Origin: Winogradskyella flava
GTDB taxonomy: Bacteria > Bacteroidota > Bacteroidia > Flavobacteriales > Flavobacteriaceae
Assembly: GCF_014243395.1 (NCBI RefSeq)
Contig: NZ_JACLCP010000005.1
Location: 205,583-269,582 of the forward strand
Length of the DNA: 64,000 nt
Direction of reading: 5' to 3'
Positions 7,284 through 15,550 of the stretch are shown here, in pieces. The position numbers and the translations under genes are program-made. Position 1 is the stretch's first letter, and each line of letters begins with the position of its first letter. The notes under the pieces were generated by a model. It worked only from the letters and a program-made list of their open reading frames with translations. It made no database searches and had not been told where the DNA came from.

Positions 7284-8930
7284 ATGGTCAAAGATATTCT
7301 CTCTCAAATCAAATATAAATTTTCTCAAATACGCTTCAACAGGAATAAAGAAGTAAAAAAGGAACTTATCGAATCCTTTGGTAAAATTAAGATTGATGAT
7401 ACTTTTGATTTTGAACGGATTTCAAAATATTTCAAGAATAGAGATCATTCAAAGATGCATCAGGTTTTATCTGATAAAACATGTAATGATTTGGATTTTG
7501 AAGATTTGTTTGTATTGGTTGATCATACCAAATCTAAAGTAGGTCAACAATATCTCTACAATAGACTTAGAACTATAGAATTAGATAAAAGTCAAACAAA
7601 ACTGAATGAAGAGGTAATAGATGTATTACTAGAGAATACTGAATTAAGAATTTCAACCCAACAGAAATTACTAAAGCTTAAAAATGAAGAAGCCTATTAT
7701 ATTTCTGAACTTTTTCAAGAAGAGCACGCAAAGCCACCTAAGTGGTTGTTTATAATAAAGCTGCTGTCTATAACTAGCTCAGGTTTAATGGTGCTGTCCT
7801 TTATCAATCCTTTGTTCTTCTTCGGTTTATTAGGCGTGTTTTGCATCAATTTTGTAATTCACTTTTGGAATAAAAAGAATTTGGCCGAATATATAAGTTC
7901 AATTCCTCAGCTTTTAAGATTGAATGCAGTAGCGTCTGATCTTAATAAAAATGTCGACATAAAAAGACTTAATCTAAACATCGATAAGTCTATCAGAGTA
8001 ATCAAGCAGGTTAAAAGCAGAATGTCTTTTTTTCAACTTGAAACTAGACTTCAAGGAGAGTTCGAAATTATTCTTTGGTTCTTGTTTGAGATTTTTAAAA
8101 CAGTATTTTTGCTAGAGCCATTATTGTTGTTTGATGTTTTAAAAAAACTGGACAAAAAACGTCACGAAATAGAAGAAGTATTTCAGTTTGTTGGCCATAC
8201 AGATATGTTAATCGCAATAGCCTCTTTGAGAAGTGGGCTGGAGACATATTGTATCCCAACTATACTTAGTGAGAACAGAATTATTGCTAGTGAAATTTAT
8301 CATCCATTAATTATTAATTGCGAGGCAAATAGTATTACAATAAACGAAAAATCTATCCTACTCACGGGCTCAAATATGTCAGGTAAAACCTCTTTTATTC
8401 GGGCAATCGGATTAAATGTAATTACAGGTTTAACTATTAATACGTGCTTTGCAAAATCATTTGCTTTTCCACTGCTAAAGATTTTCTCGGCAATACGAAT
8501 CAGTGATGATTTAATGAATGATAGAAGCTATTATTTTGAAGAAGTTCTCACAATTAAGAAGATAATTGAAGAAGGTGAAAAACATGATAACAACCTTTTT
8601 CTATTAGATGAAATATTTAAAGGAACAAATACTGTAGAGCGTGTAGCAGCGGGTAAAGCTGTTTTATCTGCAATAGCGAGAAATAACAATATAGTCTTAG
8701 TATCTACACATGATGTTGAGCTTACTGATATGCTCTCTGGTGAATACGAATTATATCATTTTAGCGAAGTACTGAATGAAAAAAATATTGGCTTTGACTA
8801 TAAACTTAAAATGGGAAAGTTAGAAAATAGAAATGCCATAAGAATACTTGATATTAACGGATATCCTAAAGACGTAGTTAATGAGGCATTAGCAATTTCT
8901 AACGCATTGGATAATCTGAAGAATAGGTAA
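7284..8930 (+). CDS. MutS-related ATPase with membrane-spanning segment
   Basis: A 548-residue MutS-family ATPase. The C-terminal MutS_V-like domain has Walker A GSNMSGKT (362-369), the MutS-typical STDD-like ISDDL (406-410), Walker B LFLLDE (438-443) and STHDVEL. The middle is a helical clamp/lever region. No N-terminal mismatch-recognition domain is present, so it is not canonical MutS. Residues 153-195 are strongly hydrophobic and read as two transmembrane helices. Proteins of this form occur in Bacteroidota and are often simply called mismatch repair protein MutS. A role in mismatch repair is doubtful; DNA handling at the membrane is possible. The upstream 77 bp hold no gene. Confidence 0.8.
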   Translation: MVKDILSQIKYKFSQIRFNRNKEVKKELIESFGKIKIDDTFDFERISKYFKNRDHSKMHQVLSDKTCNDLDFEDLFVLVDHTKSKVGQQYLYNRLRTIELDKSQTKLNEEVIDVLLENTELRISTQQKLLKLKNEEAYYISELFQEEHAKPPKWLFIIKLLSITSSGLMVLSFINPLFFFGLLGVFCINFVIHFWNKKNLAEYISSIPQLLRLNAVASDLNKNVDIKRLNLNIDKSIRVIKQVKSRMSFFQLETRLQGEFEIILWFLFEIFKTVFLLEPLLLFDVLKKLDKKRHEIEEVFQFVGHTDMLIAIASLRSGLETYCIPTILSENRIIASEIYHPLIINCEANSITINEKSILLTGSNMSGKTSFIRAIGLNVITGLTINTCFAKSFAFPLLKIFSAIRISDDLMNDRSYYFEEVLTIKKIIEEGEKHDNNLFLLDEIFKGTNTVERVAAGKAVLSAIARNNNIVLVSTHDVELTDMLSGEYELYHFSEVLNEKNIGFDYKLKMGKLENRNAIRILDINGYPKDVVNEALAISNALDNLKNR

Positions 8931-8932
8931 AA

Positions 8933-9406
8933 TTATACCCTGCTCAAATCAATCTCATTAGTCTCTTTTCCAGTAGAAAGGGTAATCAAACTTTGCACAT
9001 TACCTAGATAAGGAAGAAGGGTCAGTTTGGAAATAATAAACGTTTCATAAGCTTCAATGTCTTCTACAATAAGCTTAAGCAAATAATCATAGTTTCCACT
9101 CACACGATGACATTCTACAATTTCAGGGAAGTTATTAATTTCAGTTACAAACTTTTCTAAATAACTTCTGGTGTGACCTTGCAAGGTAATGCCAATAAAT
9201 ACAGTTAGTTTTAATCCAATTTTCTTATTGTCTAGAACAGCAACATATTTTTTAATATAACCTTCTTTTTCTAGTTTTTTAATGCGTTCAAAAACTGGTG
9301 AGGTTGTCATTCCAAGCTCTTCTGCTATACTCTTTGTGGTACGGTTACTGTCTTTTTGAAGTATAGACAGAATTTGTGTGTCAATTTTATCAAGTGCGTG
9401 CGCCAT
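8933..9406 (-). CDS. Lrp/AsnC family transcriptional regulator
   Basis: 157 residues. The N-terminal helix-turn-helix (about 5-60) reads LDKIDTQILSILQKDSNRTT, then SIAEELGMTTSPVFERIKKL. The C-terminal RAM/AsnC effector domain (70-150) includes VECHRVSGNYDYLLKLIV. The family binds amino acids and controls amino-acid metabolism genes as octameric discs. It is divergent from the branched-chain 2-oxo acid dehydrogenase/IlvE cluster and shares a 167-bp promoter region with it, which makes that cluster its likely target. It converges tightly with the MutS-like gene (2 bases apart). Confidence 0.9.
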   Translation of the reverse strand: MAHALDKIDTQILSILQKDSNRTTKSIAEELGMTTSPVFERIKKLEKEGYIKKYVAVLDNKKIGLKLTVFIGITLQGHTRSYLEKFVTEINNFPEIVECHRVSGNYDYLLKLIVEDIEAYETFIISKLTLLPYLGNVQSLITLSTGKETNEIDLSRV

Positions 9407-9429
9407 CAGAAAATTATTTTTTGATGTTA

Positions 9430-9437
9430 CAAAAATA
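9430..9437 (-). promoter_or_regulatory. Putative -7 box of the Lrp/AsnC gene
   Basis: On the minus strand this reads TATTTTTG, a match to the Bacteroidota -7 consensus TAnnTTTG, 23 bases upstream of the ATG. The expected -33 TTG is not clear. The surrounding sequence is very A/T-rich, so a chance match is possible. Confidence 0.4.
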
Positions 9438-9542
9438 TAATTAATAAAAGAAAATAAAACTTTAATTAGTTATAAATTAAGAATAATATTCTGTATAGAT
9501 TTAATTTATAAGATTTTAAGAATGGTAAAAAGCTTAAATTAT

Positions 9543-9550
9543 TAAATTTG
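9543..9550 (+). promoter_or_regulatory. Putative -7 box of the E2/IlvE/E1 cluster
   Basis: TAAATTTG matches the Bacteroidota -7 consensus TAnnTTTG. It lies 23 bases before the TTG start chosen for E2, which would give a short leader. A -33 element is not evident. Confidence 0.4.
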
Positions 9551-9573
9551 ATACTGTTTTTAAATTATTGATT

Positions 9574-10884
9574 TTGAGTACGTTTGAACTTAAGATGCCC
9601 AAAATGGGAGAGAGTATCACAGAAGGAACAATCATAAATTGGCTTGTTTCAGAAGGAGAAGCATTTGAAGAAGGTGATATTATTTTAGAAGTTGCGACAG
9701 ATAAAGTGGATAACGAAGTACCAGCTCCAGCATCTGGTACGCTTGTTAAAACCTTTTTTTTAGCTAAAGATGTAGTGCCCGTAGGTGAAGTTATGGCAAT
9801 TTTAGAAGTTTCTGACGAGATGAAATCTTCAAAAAATGATACTGTCATTCAGAGTGACAACGAAGAATCTCAAAAAAAGAAAAGTTTTAAAAAGAAACGC
9901 CCTGTCACATCGAATGCAGTCGAGATGTCTCAATCAAATTCATTCTCAGTTAATAACACTAACACGTTCTTCTCTCCTCTAATTATTTCTATAGCAAAAG
10001 AGCAACATATTAGTTTTGAAGAACTAGCACGTATTCCTGCTACAGGGAAGGAAGGGCGATTAAGAAAGAGCGATGTATTTCAGTATATAGAAGACGGTAG
10101 ACCATATAAGTTTGCACAATCTGTTATGCAAGACCCAACGGCTTATCGTATACCGCAATTGACATTTGAAAAAGGAAAAGGGAAAATTGTAGAAATGGAC
10201 CGTATGCGTCAGATGATCGCTGACCATATGGTCTATTCTAAGCACATATCACCACATGTCACGGCCTATGTTGAAGCGGATTTAACCAATATGGTGAATT
10301 GGAGAAATGCTAATAAAAAAGCATTTCAAGAGAAGTATGGTGAGCGCCTAACCTTTACTCCTTTATTTGTAGAAGCTGTTGCAAAAGCGGTTAAAGATTT
10401 TCCAAATATTAATGCTTCAGTAGATGGAACTAACATCATTGTGAAAGAGGATATTAATATTGGTATGGCAACAGCATTACCAAGCGGCAACTTAATCGTT
10501 CCCGTCGTTAAAAATGCAGATACTAAAGATTTAAAACAGCTTGCCAAAAATGTCAATGAGCTTGCTAATAAGGCAAGAGAAAATAAACTTTCAGGTGATG
10601 ATATTAAGGGCAGTACATTTACCATTTCCAATGTGGGAACCTTTGGAAGTGTGATGGGCACACCAATTATTAATCAACCAGAAGTCGCTATTCTAGCTTT
10701 AGGTATTATTAAAAAACGACCTGAAGTCATTGAAAGTGAAAATGGTGATGAAATCGCTATTCGTAGTATGATGTATCTATCCTTATCCTTTGACCATCGT
10801 GTAGTTGATGGCTTTTTAGGAGGAAGTTTTGTGCGTCGTGTTGCGGATTATTTCGAACAGTTCGATACGAAAAGAAAAATATAA
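9574..10884 (+). CDS. Dihydrolipoamide acyltransferase (E2) of a branched-chain 2-oxo acid dehydrogenase
   Basis: A 436-residue E2 core protein. It has a lipoyl domain (1-80) with lipoyl Lys44 in EVATDKVD, a linker (about 82-130), a peripheral subunit-binding domain (about 131-170, SPLIISIAKEQHI...GKEGRLRKSDV) and a catalytic acyltransferase domain ending with SFDHRVVDGFLGG (the HxxxDG motif). It moves branched acyl groups from E1 to CoA. The start is TTG 9574, since no in-frame ATG lies before the conserved FELKMPKMGES and homologues begin a few residues earlier. TTG 9568 is an alternative. The linker contains two in-frame copies of the REP-like repeat. IlvE and E1 follow. Confidence 0.85.
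   Translation: MSTFELKMPKMGESITEGTIINWLVSEGEAFEEGDIILEVATDKVDNEVPAPASGTLVKTFFLAKDVVPVGEVMAILEVSDEMKSSKNDTVIQSDNEESQKKKSFKKKRPVTSNAVEMSQSNSFSVNNTNTFFSPLIISIAKEQHISFEELARIPATGKEGRLRKSDVFQYIEDGRPYKFAQSVMQDPTAYRIPQLTFEKGKGKIVEMDRMRQMIADHMVYSKHISPHVTAYVEADLTNMVNWRNANKKAFQEKYGERLTFTPLFVEAVAKAVKDFPNINASVDGTNIIVKEDINIGMATALPSGNLIVPVVKNADTKDLKQLAKNVNELANKARENKLSGDDIKGSTFTISNVGTFGSVMGTPIINQPEVAILALGIIKKRPEVIESENGDEIAIRSMMYLSLSFDHRVVDGFLGGSFVRRVADYFEQFDTKRKI
9844..9872 (+). repeat. REP-like element inside the E2 linker (copy A)
   Basis: A 29-bp element beginning GTCATTCAGAG and ending GAAGAATCTCA, read in frame as linker residues. It shares the GTCA and TCTCA ends with the other family members, though its internal stem is weak. 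The assignment rests on the ends, the length and a second copy 31 bases downstream. Confidence 0.5.
9904..9932 (+). repeat. REP-like element inside the E2 linker (copy B)
   Basis: A 29-bp element of the same length and orientation as copy A. It begins GTCACATCGA and ends TCGAGATGTCTCA, with CATC/GATG pairing around a central ATGCAG. It is translated in frame as a Val/Thr/Ser/Asn-rich linker. Repeats of the form CATCGA...TCGAGATG are, to my knowledge, common in flavobacterial intergenic DNA. Confidence 0.55.
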
Positions 10885-10890
10885 AAATTT

Positions 10891-10918
10891 GTCATTCTGA
10901 ACTTGTTTCAGAATCTCA
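10891..10918 (+). repeat. REP-like palindrome between E2 and ilvE
   Basis: A 28-bp element with constant ends (GTCATTCTGAA...CAGAATCTCA) and the hairpin ATTCTGAA-CTTGT-TTCAGAAT (8-bp perfect stem). It lies 6 bases after the E2 stop. There is no T-tract, so termination is unlikely, but it could stabilise the upstream mRNA 3' end. Confidence 0.75.
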
Positions 10919-10934
10919 TAAATCATTAAAAATT

Positions 10935-12002
10935 ATGAGCTACAACATTTCAATTAACAAAGCCGAAAAATCTAATCTTGATAAATTAGATTTCGACAAT
11001 ATTCCACTTGGAACATCATTTACAGACCACATGTTTATCTGTGATTATGAAAATGGCGAATGGGTAAACCCAAGAATTATGCCTATGGGATTAATTCCAA
11101 CCCATCCTGCTGCAATGGCTTTACATTATGGTCAAGCTATTTTTGAAGGTATGAAAGCTTACAAGAATACTGGAGGCGAACCCATGTTATTTCGACCAGA
11201 ACAAAATGCAAAGCGTTTAAATAAAAGTGCAGACCGCATGGGAATGCCAAATGTTCCTGAAGAATTATTTGTTGAAGGATTAAAGGAATTGGTAAGCTTA
11301 GAGCATAATTGGATTCCACCACAGCAAGGAAGTGCTTTATATTTAAGACCATTTATGTACGCCGATGAGCCATTTATTGGTATGCGAGCAGCTACGCATT
11401 ATAAGTTCATTATTATGGCATCGCCAGCTGGTCCATTTTTTAGCAAGCGCATTAAGCTTTGGGCAGAAAGACAATACATCCGAGCTGCACATGGTGGAAC
11501 AGGTGAAGCAAAAGCTGCTGGGAACTATGCAGCGGCAATTCGTCCCACGGAATTGGCAAAAGCGAAAGGTTATGACCAAGTACTATGGTTGGATGCCGCT
11601 GAACATAGGTATATTCAGGAAGTTGGTACTATGAATATCTTTTTTAAGATAGATGGTGAATTCATCTCGCCTGAGTTAGATGGTTCAGTGCTTCATGGTA
11701 TAACCAGAGCGAGTGTTATCGATTTGTTGCGAGACATGGACTACAAGGTATCTGAAAGAAAAATTACGATTGATGAGATAAAAGAGGCATCAGCAAATGG
11801 AACTTTAGAAGAAGCTTTTGGCACGGGAACAGCTGTTGGAATTGCCTATATTCAAGAGATTGGAATGGATGAAGAAACTATTCATGTGTCAGATGAAAGT
11901 CCAGTTGGTTTGGAGGTTAATAATAAATTGAATGCTATTAAAATTGGAGACCATGAAGATAAATTTGGATGGATGCTTAGAACAAGAAAGGAATTAGCCT
12001 AA
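10935..12002 (+). CDS. ilvE: Branched-chain amino acid aminotransferase
   Basis: A 355-residue class IV PLP aminotransferase of the long (eukaryote-like) BCAT type. Visible segments are PAAMALHYGQAIFEGMKAY, YLRPFMYADEP, the PLP Lys in GEAKAAGNYAAA and the EVGTMNIFF/LDGSVLHGITR region. It interconverts Leu, Ile and Val with their 2-oxo acids. Its position between E2 and E1 of the 2-oxo acid dehydrogenase suggests the degradative direction, feeding 2-oxo acids to the complex, though the same enzyme could also serve biosynthesis. The stop and the next start are adjacent (TAAATG). Divergent Lrp/AsnC control is plausible. Confidence 0.92.
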   Translation: MSYNISINKAEKSNLDKLDFDNIPLGTSFTDHMFICDYENGEWVNPRIMPMGLIPTHPAAMALHYGQAIFEGMKAYKNTGGEPMLFRPEQNAKRLNKSADRMGMPNVPEELFVEGLKELVSLEHNWIPPQQGSALYLRPFMYADEPFIGMRAATHYKFIIMASPAGPFFSKRIKLWAERQYIRAAHGGTGEAKAAGNYAAAIRPTELAKAKGYDQVLWLDAAEHRYIQEVGTMNIFFKIDGEFISPELDGSVLHGITRASVIDLLRDMDYKVSERKITIDEIKEASANGTLEEAFGTGTAVGIAYIQEIGMDEETIHVSDESPVGLEVNNKLNAIKIGDHEDKFGWMLRTRKELA

Positions 12003-14051
12003 ATGAATAAGGATATCTTAAAGAAAGGGTTTTCGAAACTCTGCACGGCAAAAGCAATGGCAGAGTTATATGAAGAAAATTTTAAGCAAGTTTCAAAATA
12101 TGTGCACGCCACATCTCGTGGACATGAGGCTATACAAGTCGCTTTAGGAATGCAACTCTTACCGCAAGATTATGCATTTCCATATTATAGAGATGATGCC
12201 ATGTTATTGGCATTTGGTTTAGAACCTTATGATTTAATGCTACAATTATTGGCGAAAAGGGATGACCCGTTTTCTGGTGGAAGAACATACTATTCACATC
12301 CAAGTTTAAAGGATGATGACAAACCAAAAATTCCTCATCAATCATCTGCTACGGGTATGCAAGCGATTCCGGCAACTGGTGTTGCTATGGGAATGCAGTA
12401 TAAAGAACTACAGGGTTTGAACGATACATCGATTAAGAACCCTATTTCGGTATGTTCACTTGGTGATGCATCAGTTACAGAAGGTGAAATTGCAGAAGCG
12501 TTTCAAATGGCGGCCTTAAAGCAAATGCCAATTCTATATTTAGTACAAGACAATGGTTGGGATATTTCTGCAAATGAAGCGGAAACAAGGGCGCAGAACG
12601 CAGCAGAATACGCAGCTGGGTTTCATGGATTAGAAGCTATTTCAATTGATGGTGCTAACTTTATAGAAAGTTATGAGGCTATTGAAAACGTAATAAAAAC
12701 GATTAGAGAAGAGCGTCGACCATTTTTAGTACATGCTAAAGTGCCATTGCTAAATCATCATACATCTGGCGTTCGTATGGAATGGTATCGTGATGATTTA
12801 GAGGAGGCACGTTCTCGAGATCCTTATCCAGTACTAAGACAGCAATTATTAGATCATGGATTTTCTGAAAAAGATGTGAGTAATATAGAGAATGAAGCTA
12901 AATCACAGGTACTTTCAGATTTTGAAAAAGCTTTACAAGCTGAAGACCCTGGACCTGAAGATTTATTTACACACGATTTTGTGCCTACACCGATAATGGA
13001 GGAAAAAGGAACGCGCGAACCTGAAGGTGCTGATAAAGTGGTAATGGTAGATTGTGCCTTATTTGCAGTTGAAGAATTAATGCGAGAACATAAAGAGTGT
13101 TTGTTATATGGACAAGATGTTGGAGGACGCTTAGGAGGTGTTTTTAGAGAAGCAGCAACCTTGGCACAGAAATTTGGAGACGATCGTGTATTTAATACAC
13201 CAATTCAAGAAGCTTTTATTGTTGGGTCTACCGTAGGAATGAGCGCTGTTGGATTAAAACCAATCGTTGAGGTACAATTCGCTGACTATATATGGCCTGG
13301 ATTAAATCAGCTATTTACAGAGGTTAGTCGCAGTTGCTACCTGTCTAATGGAAAATGGCCTGTAAGTATGATACTTCGTGTGCCAATTGGTGCTTATGGT
13401 AGTGGCGGACCTTATCATTCGTCTTCGGTTGAGAGTGTTATTGCTAATATTCGAGGAATCAAAATAGCTTACCCAAGTAATGGTGCCGATTTAAAGGGCC
13501 TAATGAAAGCTGCTTATCATGACCCTAATCCTGTTGTAATTTTAGAGCATAAAGGATTGTATTGGTCTAAAGTGCCAGGAACGCTAACAGCAACTTCAAA
13601 AGAGCCTAGCGAAGATTACGTTTTGCCATTTGGAAAGGCTTGGGTCTTACAGGAAATTTGGAAACAGGAGAATCTTGAGACTTGTACTATCATCACTTAC
13701 GGAATGGGAGTGCATTGGGCATATAACGCTGCTGGAGAATTAAATATGCGAGACCAGATTGAGATCATTGATTTAAGAACGCTGTTTCCTTTAGATGAGG
13801 ATACTGTTATGACCTCTGTAAAGAAAACCGGAAAGTGTCTTGTAGTTACTGAAGAACCTGCAAATAATAGTTTTGCCAGAGCATTGGCAGGAAAGATTCA
13901 GGAAGAATGTTTTAAATATTTAGATGCCCCTGTAATGACTATAGGTAGCGAAAACATGCCAGCAATTCCATTAAACTCTACTTTGGAGCAAACTATGATT
14001 CCTTCAACTGAAAAGGTAAAAGATAAAATCGAGCTATTATTGAGTTATTAG
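12003..14051 (+). CDS. Branched-chain 2-oxo acid dehydrogenase E1, fused alpha and beta subunits
   Basis: A 682-residue single-chain E1. The alpha part (about 1-320) holds the thiamine diphosphate motif GDASVTEGEIAEAF...LVQDNGWDIS. The beta part (about 345-682) begins VMVDCALFAVEELM and contains LYGQDVGGRLGGVFR, ADYIWPGLNQLF and the C-terminal VVTEEP. The enzyme decarboxylates branched-chain 2-oxo acids and acylates the E2 lipoyl group. The fused format is frequent in Bacteroidota. No E3 gene is seen here, so dihydrolipoamide dehydrogenase must be encoded elsewhere. It is the last gene of the cluster. Confidence 0.9.
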   Translation: MNKDILKKGFSKLCTAKAMAELYEENFKQVSKYVHATSRGHEAIQVALGMQLLPQDYAFPYYRDDAMLLAFGLEPYDLMLQLLAKRDDPFSGGRTYYSHPSLKDDDKPKIPHQSSATGMQAIPATGVAMGMQYKELQGLNDTSIKNPISVCSLGDASVTEGEIAEAFQMAALKQMPILYLVQDNGWDISANEAETRAQNAAEYAAGFHGLEAISIDGANFIESYEAIENVIKTIREERRPFLVHAKVPLLNHHTSGVRMEWYRDDLEEARSRDPYPVLRQQLLDHGFSEKDVSNIENEAKSQVLSDFEKALQAEDPGPEDLFTHDFVPTPIMEEKGTREPEGADKVVMVDCALFAVEELMREHKECLLYGQDVGGRLGGVFREAATLAQKFGDDRVFNTPIQEAFIVGSTVGMSAVGLKPIVEVQFADYIWPGLNQLFTEVSRSCYLSNGKWPVSMILRVPIGAYGSGGPYHSSSVESVIANIRGIKIAYPSNGADLKGLMKAAYHDPNPVVILEHKGLYWSKVPGTLTATSKEPSEDYVLPFGKAWVLQEIWKQENLETCTIITYGMGVHWAYNAAGELNMRDQIEIIDLRTLFPLDEDTVMTSVKKTGKCLVVTEEPANNSFARALAGKIQEECFKYLDAPVMTIGSENMPAIPLNSTLEQTMIPSTEKVKDKIELLLSY

Positions 14052-14103
14052 TAAGTGATTGATTTAGGATTTTCTGTATCTTTCAGTTCATAAAATCAAC
14101 TAA

Positions 14104-15165
14104 ATGCTTACCAAAAAACGCTATTCAGTTAAGGATATGGTCCTCTGGACACGAGGAGAAACCTTAATCTATCTGCTATACGCTGGAATTATTACCGTTC
14201 TCTATAAAGTATTTGGATTTACCTTTTTAAATGTACCATGGACTCCTGTAGCTTTAATTGGTACCGCTGTAGCTTTTCTTGTTGGTTTTCAAAATAATTC
14301 AGCCTATGGTCGTATTTGGGAAGCTCGCATGATATGGGGAGCTATAGTAAATACGTCTCGTACTTGGGGAATGAAAGTACAGGATATGGTTACCAATGAG
14401 CATCGTGAAGTACCTGTTTCAAATGATGAAATAAGGCAGCATAAAAAGACATTGGTATATCGGCATATTGCTTGGATGACAGCATTGCGCTATGCTATGC
14501 GCCAGCGAAAAAGCTGGGAAACGCAGCACAAAGCTAAAACCAATCAAGAGTGGCGCGATATGATTCATATTCCTGAGGAAGTTTCTACGCTAGAGGATAA
14601 TTTAATTATGTACTTGTCGGAAGAAGAAAGACAATACGTTTTATCCAAAGGTAATAAACAGACCGCGTTATTATACCTTCAATCAAAACATATTAGGGAG
14701 CTTAAGGAGAAAGGTTTAATTTGGGAATTTGCTTTTTTAGAGCTAGAAAATGTATTAGAATCTTTATTTACACATCAAGGAAAATCCGAGCGTATTAAAA
14801 ATTTCCCTTACCCTAGACAATATGCTAGCTTAGGATTATACTTAACAAGAGTATTTACTATTCTATTGCCATTTGGATTAATTCCAGAGTTTGCTGAAAT
14901 AGGTGATACTATGGTTGACGATTTTTTCCTTGTTGGTAAATACTTTATATGGATTGCAGTTCCTTTTTGTGCTATTGTTTCATGGGCATTTCATACCATG
15001 GAGCGCTTAGCGAGGACAGGAGAAAATCCATTTGAAGGTGGGCCAAATGATGTGCCTATTTCAACGATTTCTAGAGGAATAGAGATTGATTTGAGGCAAA
15101 TGTTAGATGAGGAAGTTAATGACATTCCTAGTCAATTCCCAGAAGAGAAGCATGTACAGATGTAA
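14104..15165 (+). CDS. Bestrophin-like (YneE-type) membrane protein
   Basis: 353 residues. The N-terminal region has two membrane segments around residues 20-62 (LLYAGIITVLYKVFGFTF, VALIGTAVAFLVGF), followed by FQNNSAYGRIWEARMIWG, the signature of bacterial bestrophin homologues. Two further segments lie at about 250-300 (VFTILLPFGLIPEFAEIG, IWIAVPFCAIVSW), followed by GENPFEGGPNDVP, the conserved C-terminal motif. The family forms pentameric ion channels in the inner membrane. The gene stands alone between the E1 gene and the convergent cold-shock gene. Confidence 0.85.
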   Translation: MLTKKRYSVKDMVLWTRGETLIYLLYAGIITVLYKVFGFTFLNVPWTPVALIGTAVAFLVGFQNNSAYGRIWEARMIWGAIVNTSRTWGMKVQDMVTNEHREVPVSNDEIRQHKKTLVYRHIAWMTALRYAMRQRKSWETQHKAKTNQEWRDMIHIPEEVSTLEDNLIMYLSEEERQYVLSKGNKQTALLYLQSKHIRELKEKGLIWEFAFLELENVLESLFTHQGKSERIKNFPYPRQYASLGLYLTRVFTILLPFGLIPEFAEIGDTMVDDFFLVGKYFIWIAVPFCAIVSWAFHTMERLARTGENPFEGGPNDVPISTISRGIEIDLRQMLDEEVNDIPSQFPEEKHVQM

Positions 15166-15173
15166 AATAAAAA

Positions 15174-15195
15174 AGCCTATCATAGTTGATAGGCT
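15174..15195 (-). terminator. Terminator between the bestrophin and cold-shock genes
   Basis: AGCCTATCA-TAGT-TGATAGGCT, a 9-bp perfect stem with a 4-base loop. The T-rich run is on the minus strand (15168-15174), so it mainly serves the cold-shock gene. It may also stop the convergent + transcript. Confidence 0.8.
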
Positions 15196-15222
15196 CAGTT
15201 TAAAAAGATTTTAAAGATATAT

Positions 15223-15414
15223 TTAAATAACTTTTACATTAACTGCATTTAATCCTTTTTTTCCTTCTGTTAAATCGAACTCTACATTATCCCCTTCTCT
15301 TACTTCGTCGATTAAACCAGAAATGTGTACAAAATGATCTTTGTCGCTTCCTTCTTCTGTTATGAATCCAAAACCTTTAGAATCATTAAAAAATTTTACT
15401 GTACCAGTACTCAT
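15223..15414 (-). CDS. Cold-shock protein (CspA family)
   Basis: 63 residues forming one OB-fold cold-shock domain: GTVKFFNDSKGFGFI (RNP1 in KGFGFI), then DHFVHIS (RNP2; the first residue is His where Val is usual), then EGDNVEFDLTEGKKGLNAVNV. Such proteins bind single-stranded RNA/DNA and melt RNA structure. It is monocistronic with a strong terminator after it. A TACTTTCG box on the minus strand near 15440-15447 is a one-base variant of the -7 consensus. Confidence 0.93.
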   Translation of the reverse strand: MSTGTVKFFNDSKGFGFITEEGSDKDHFVHISGLIDEVREGDNVEFDLTEGKKGLNAVNVKVI

Positions 15415-15550
15415 AATAAATTTATATTAAATTAGGCTGCGAAAGTAGTCTAATTAATTGACTATCAGTTAATTTTGCTTGATTCTTTTAGTAAATAAAC
15501 AATATTAATTTTTAACTATCTAAGGATTAGCATCTAAGAGGTAATTTATT

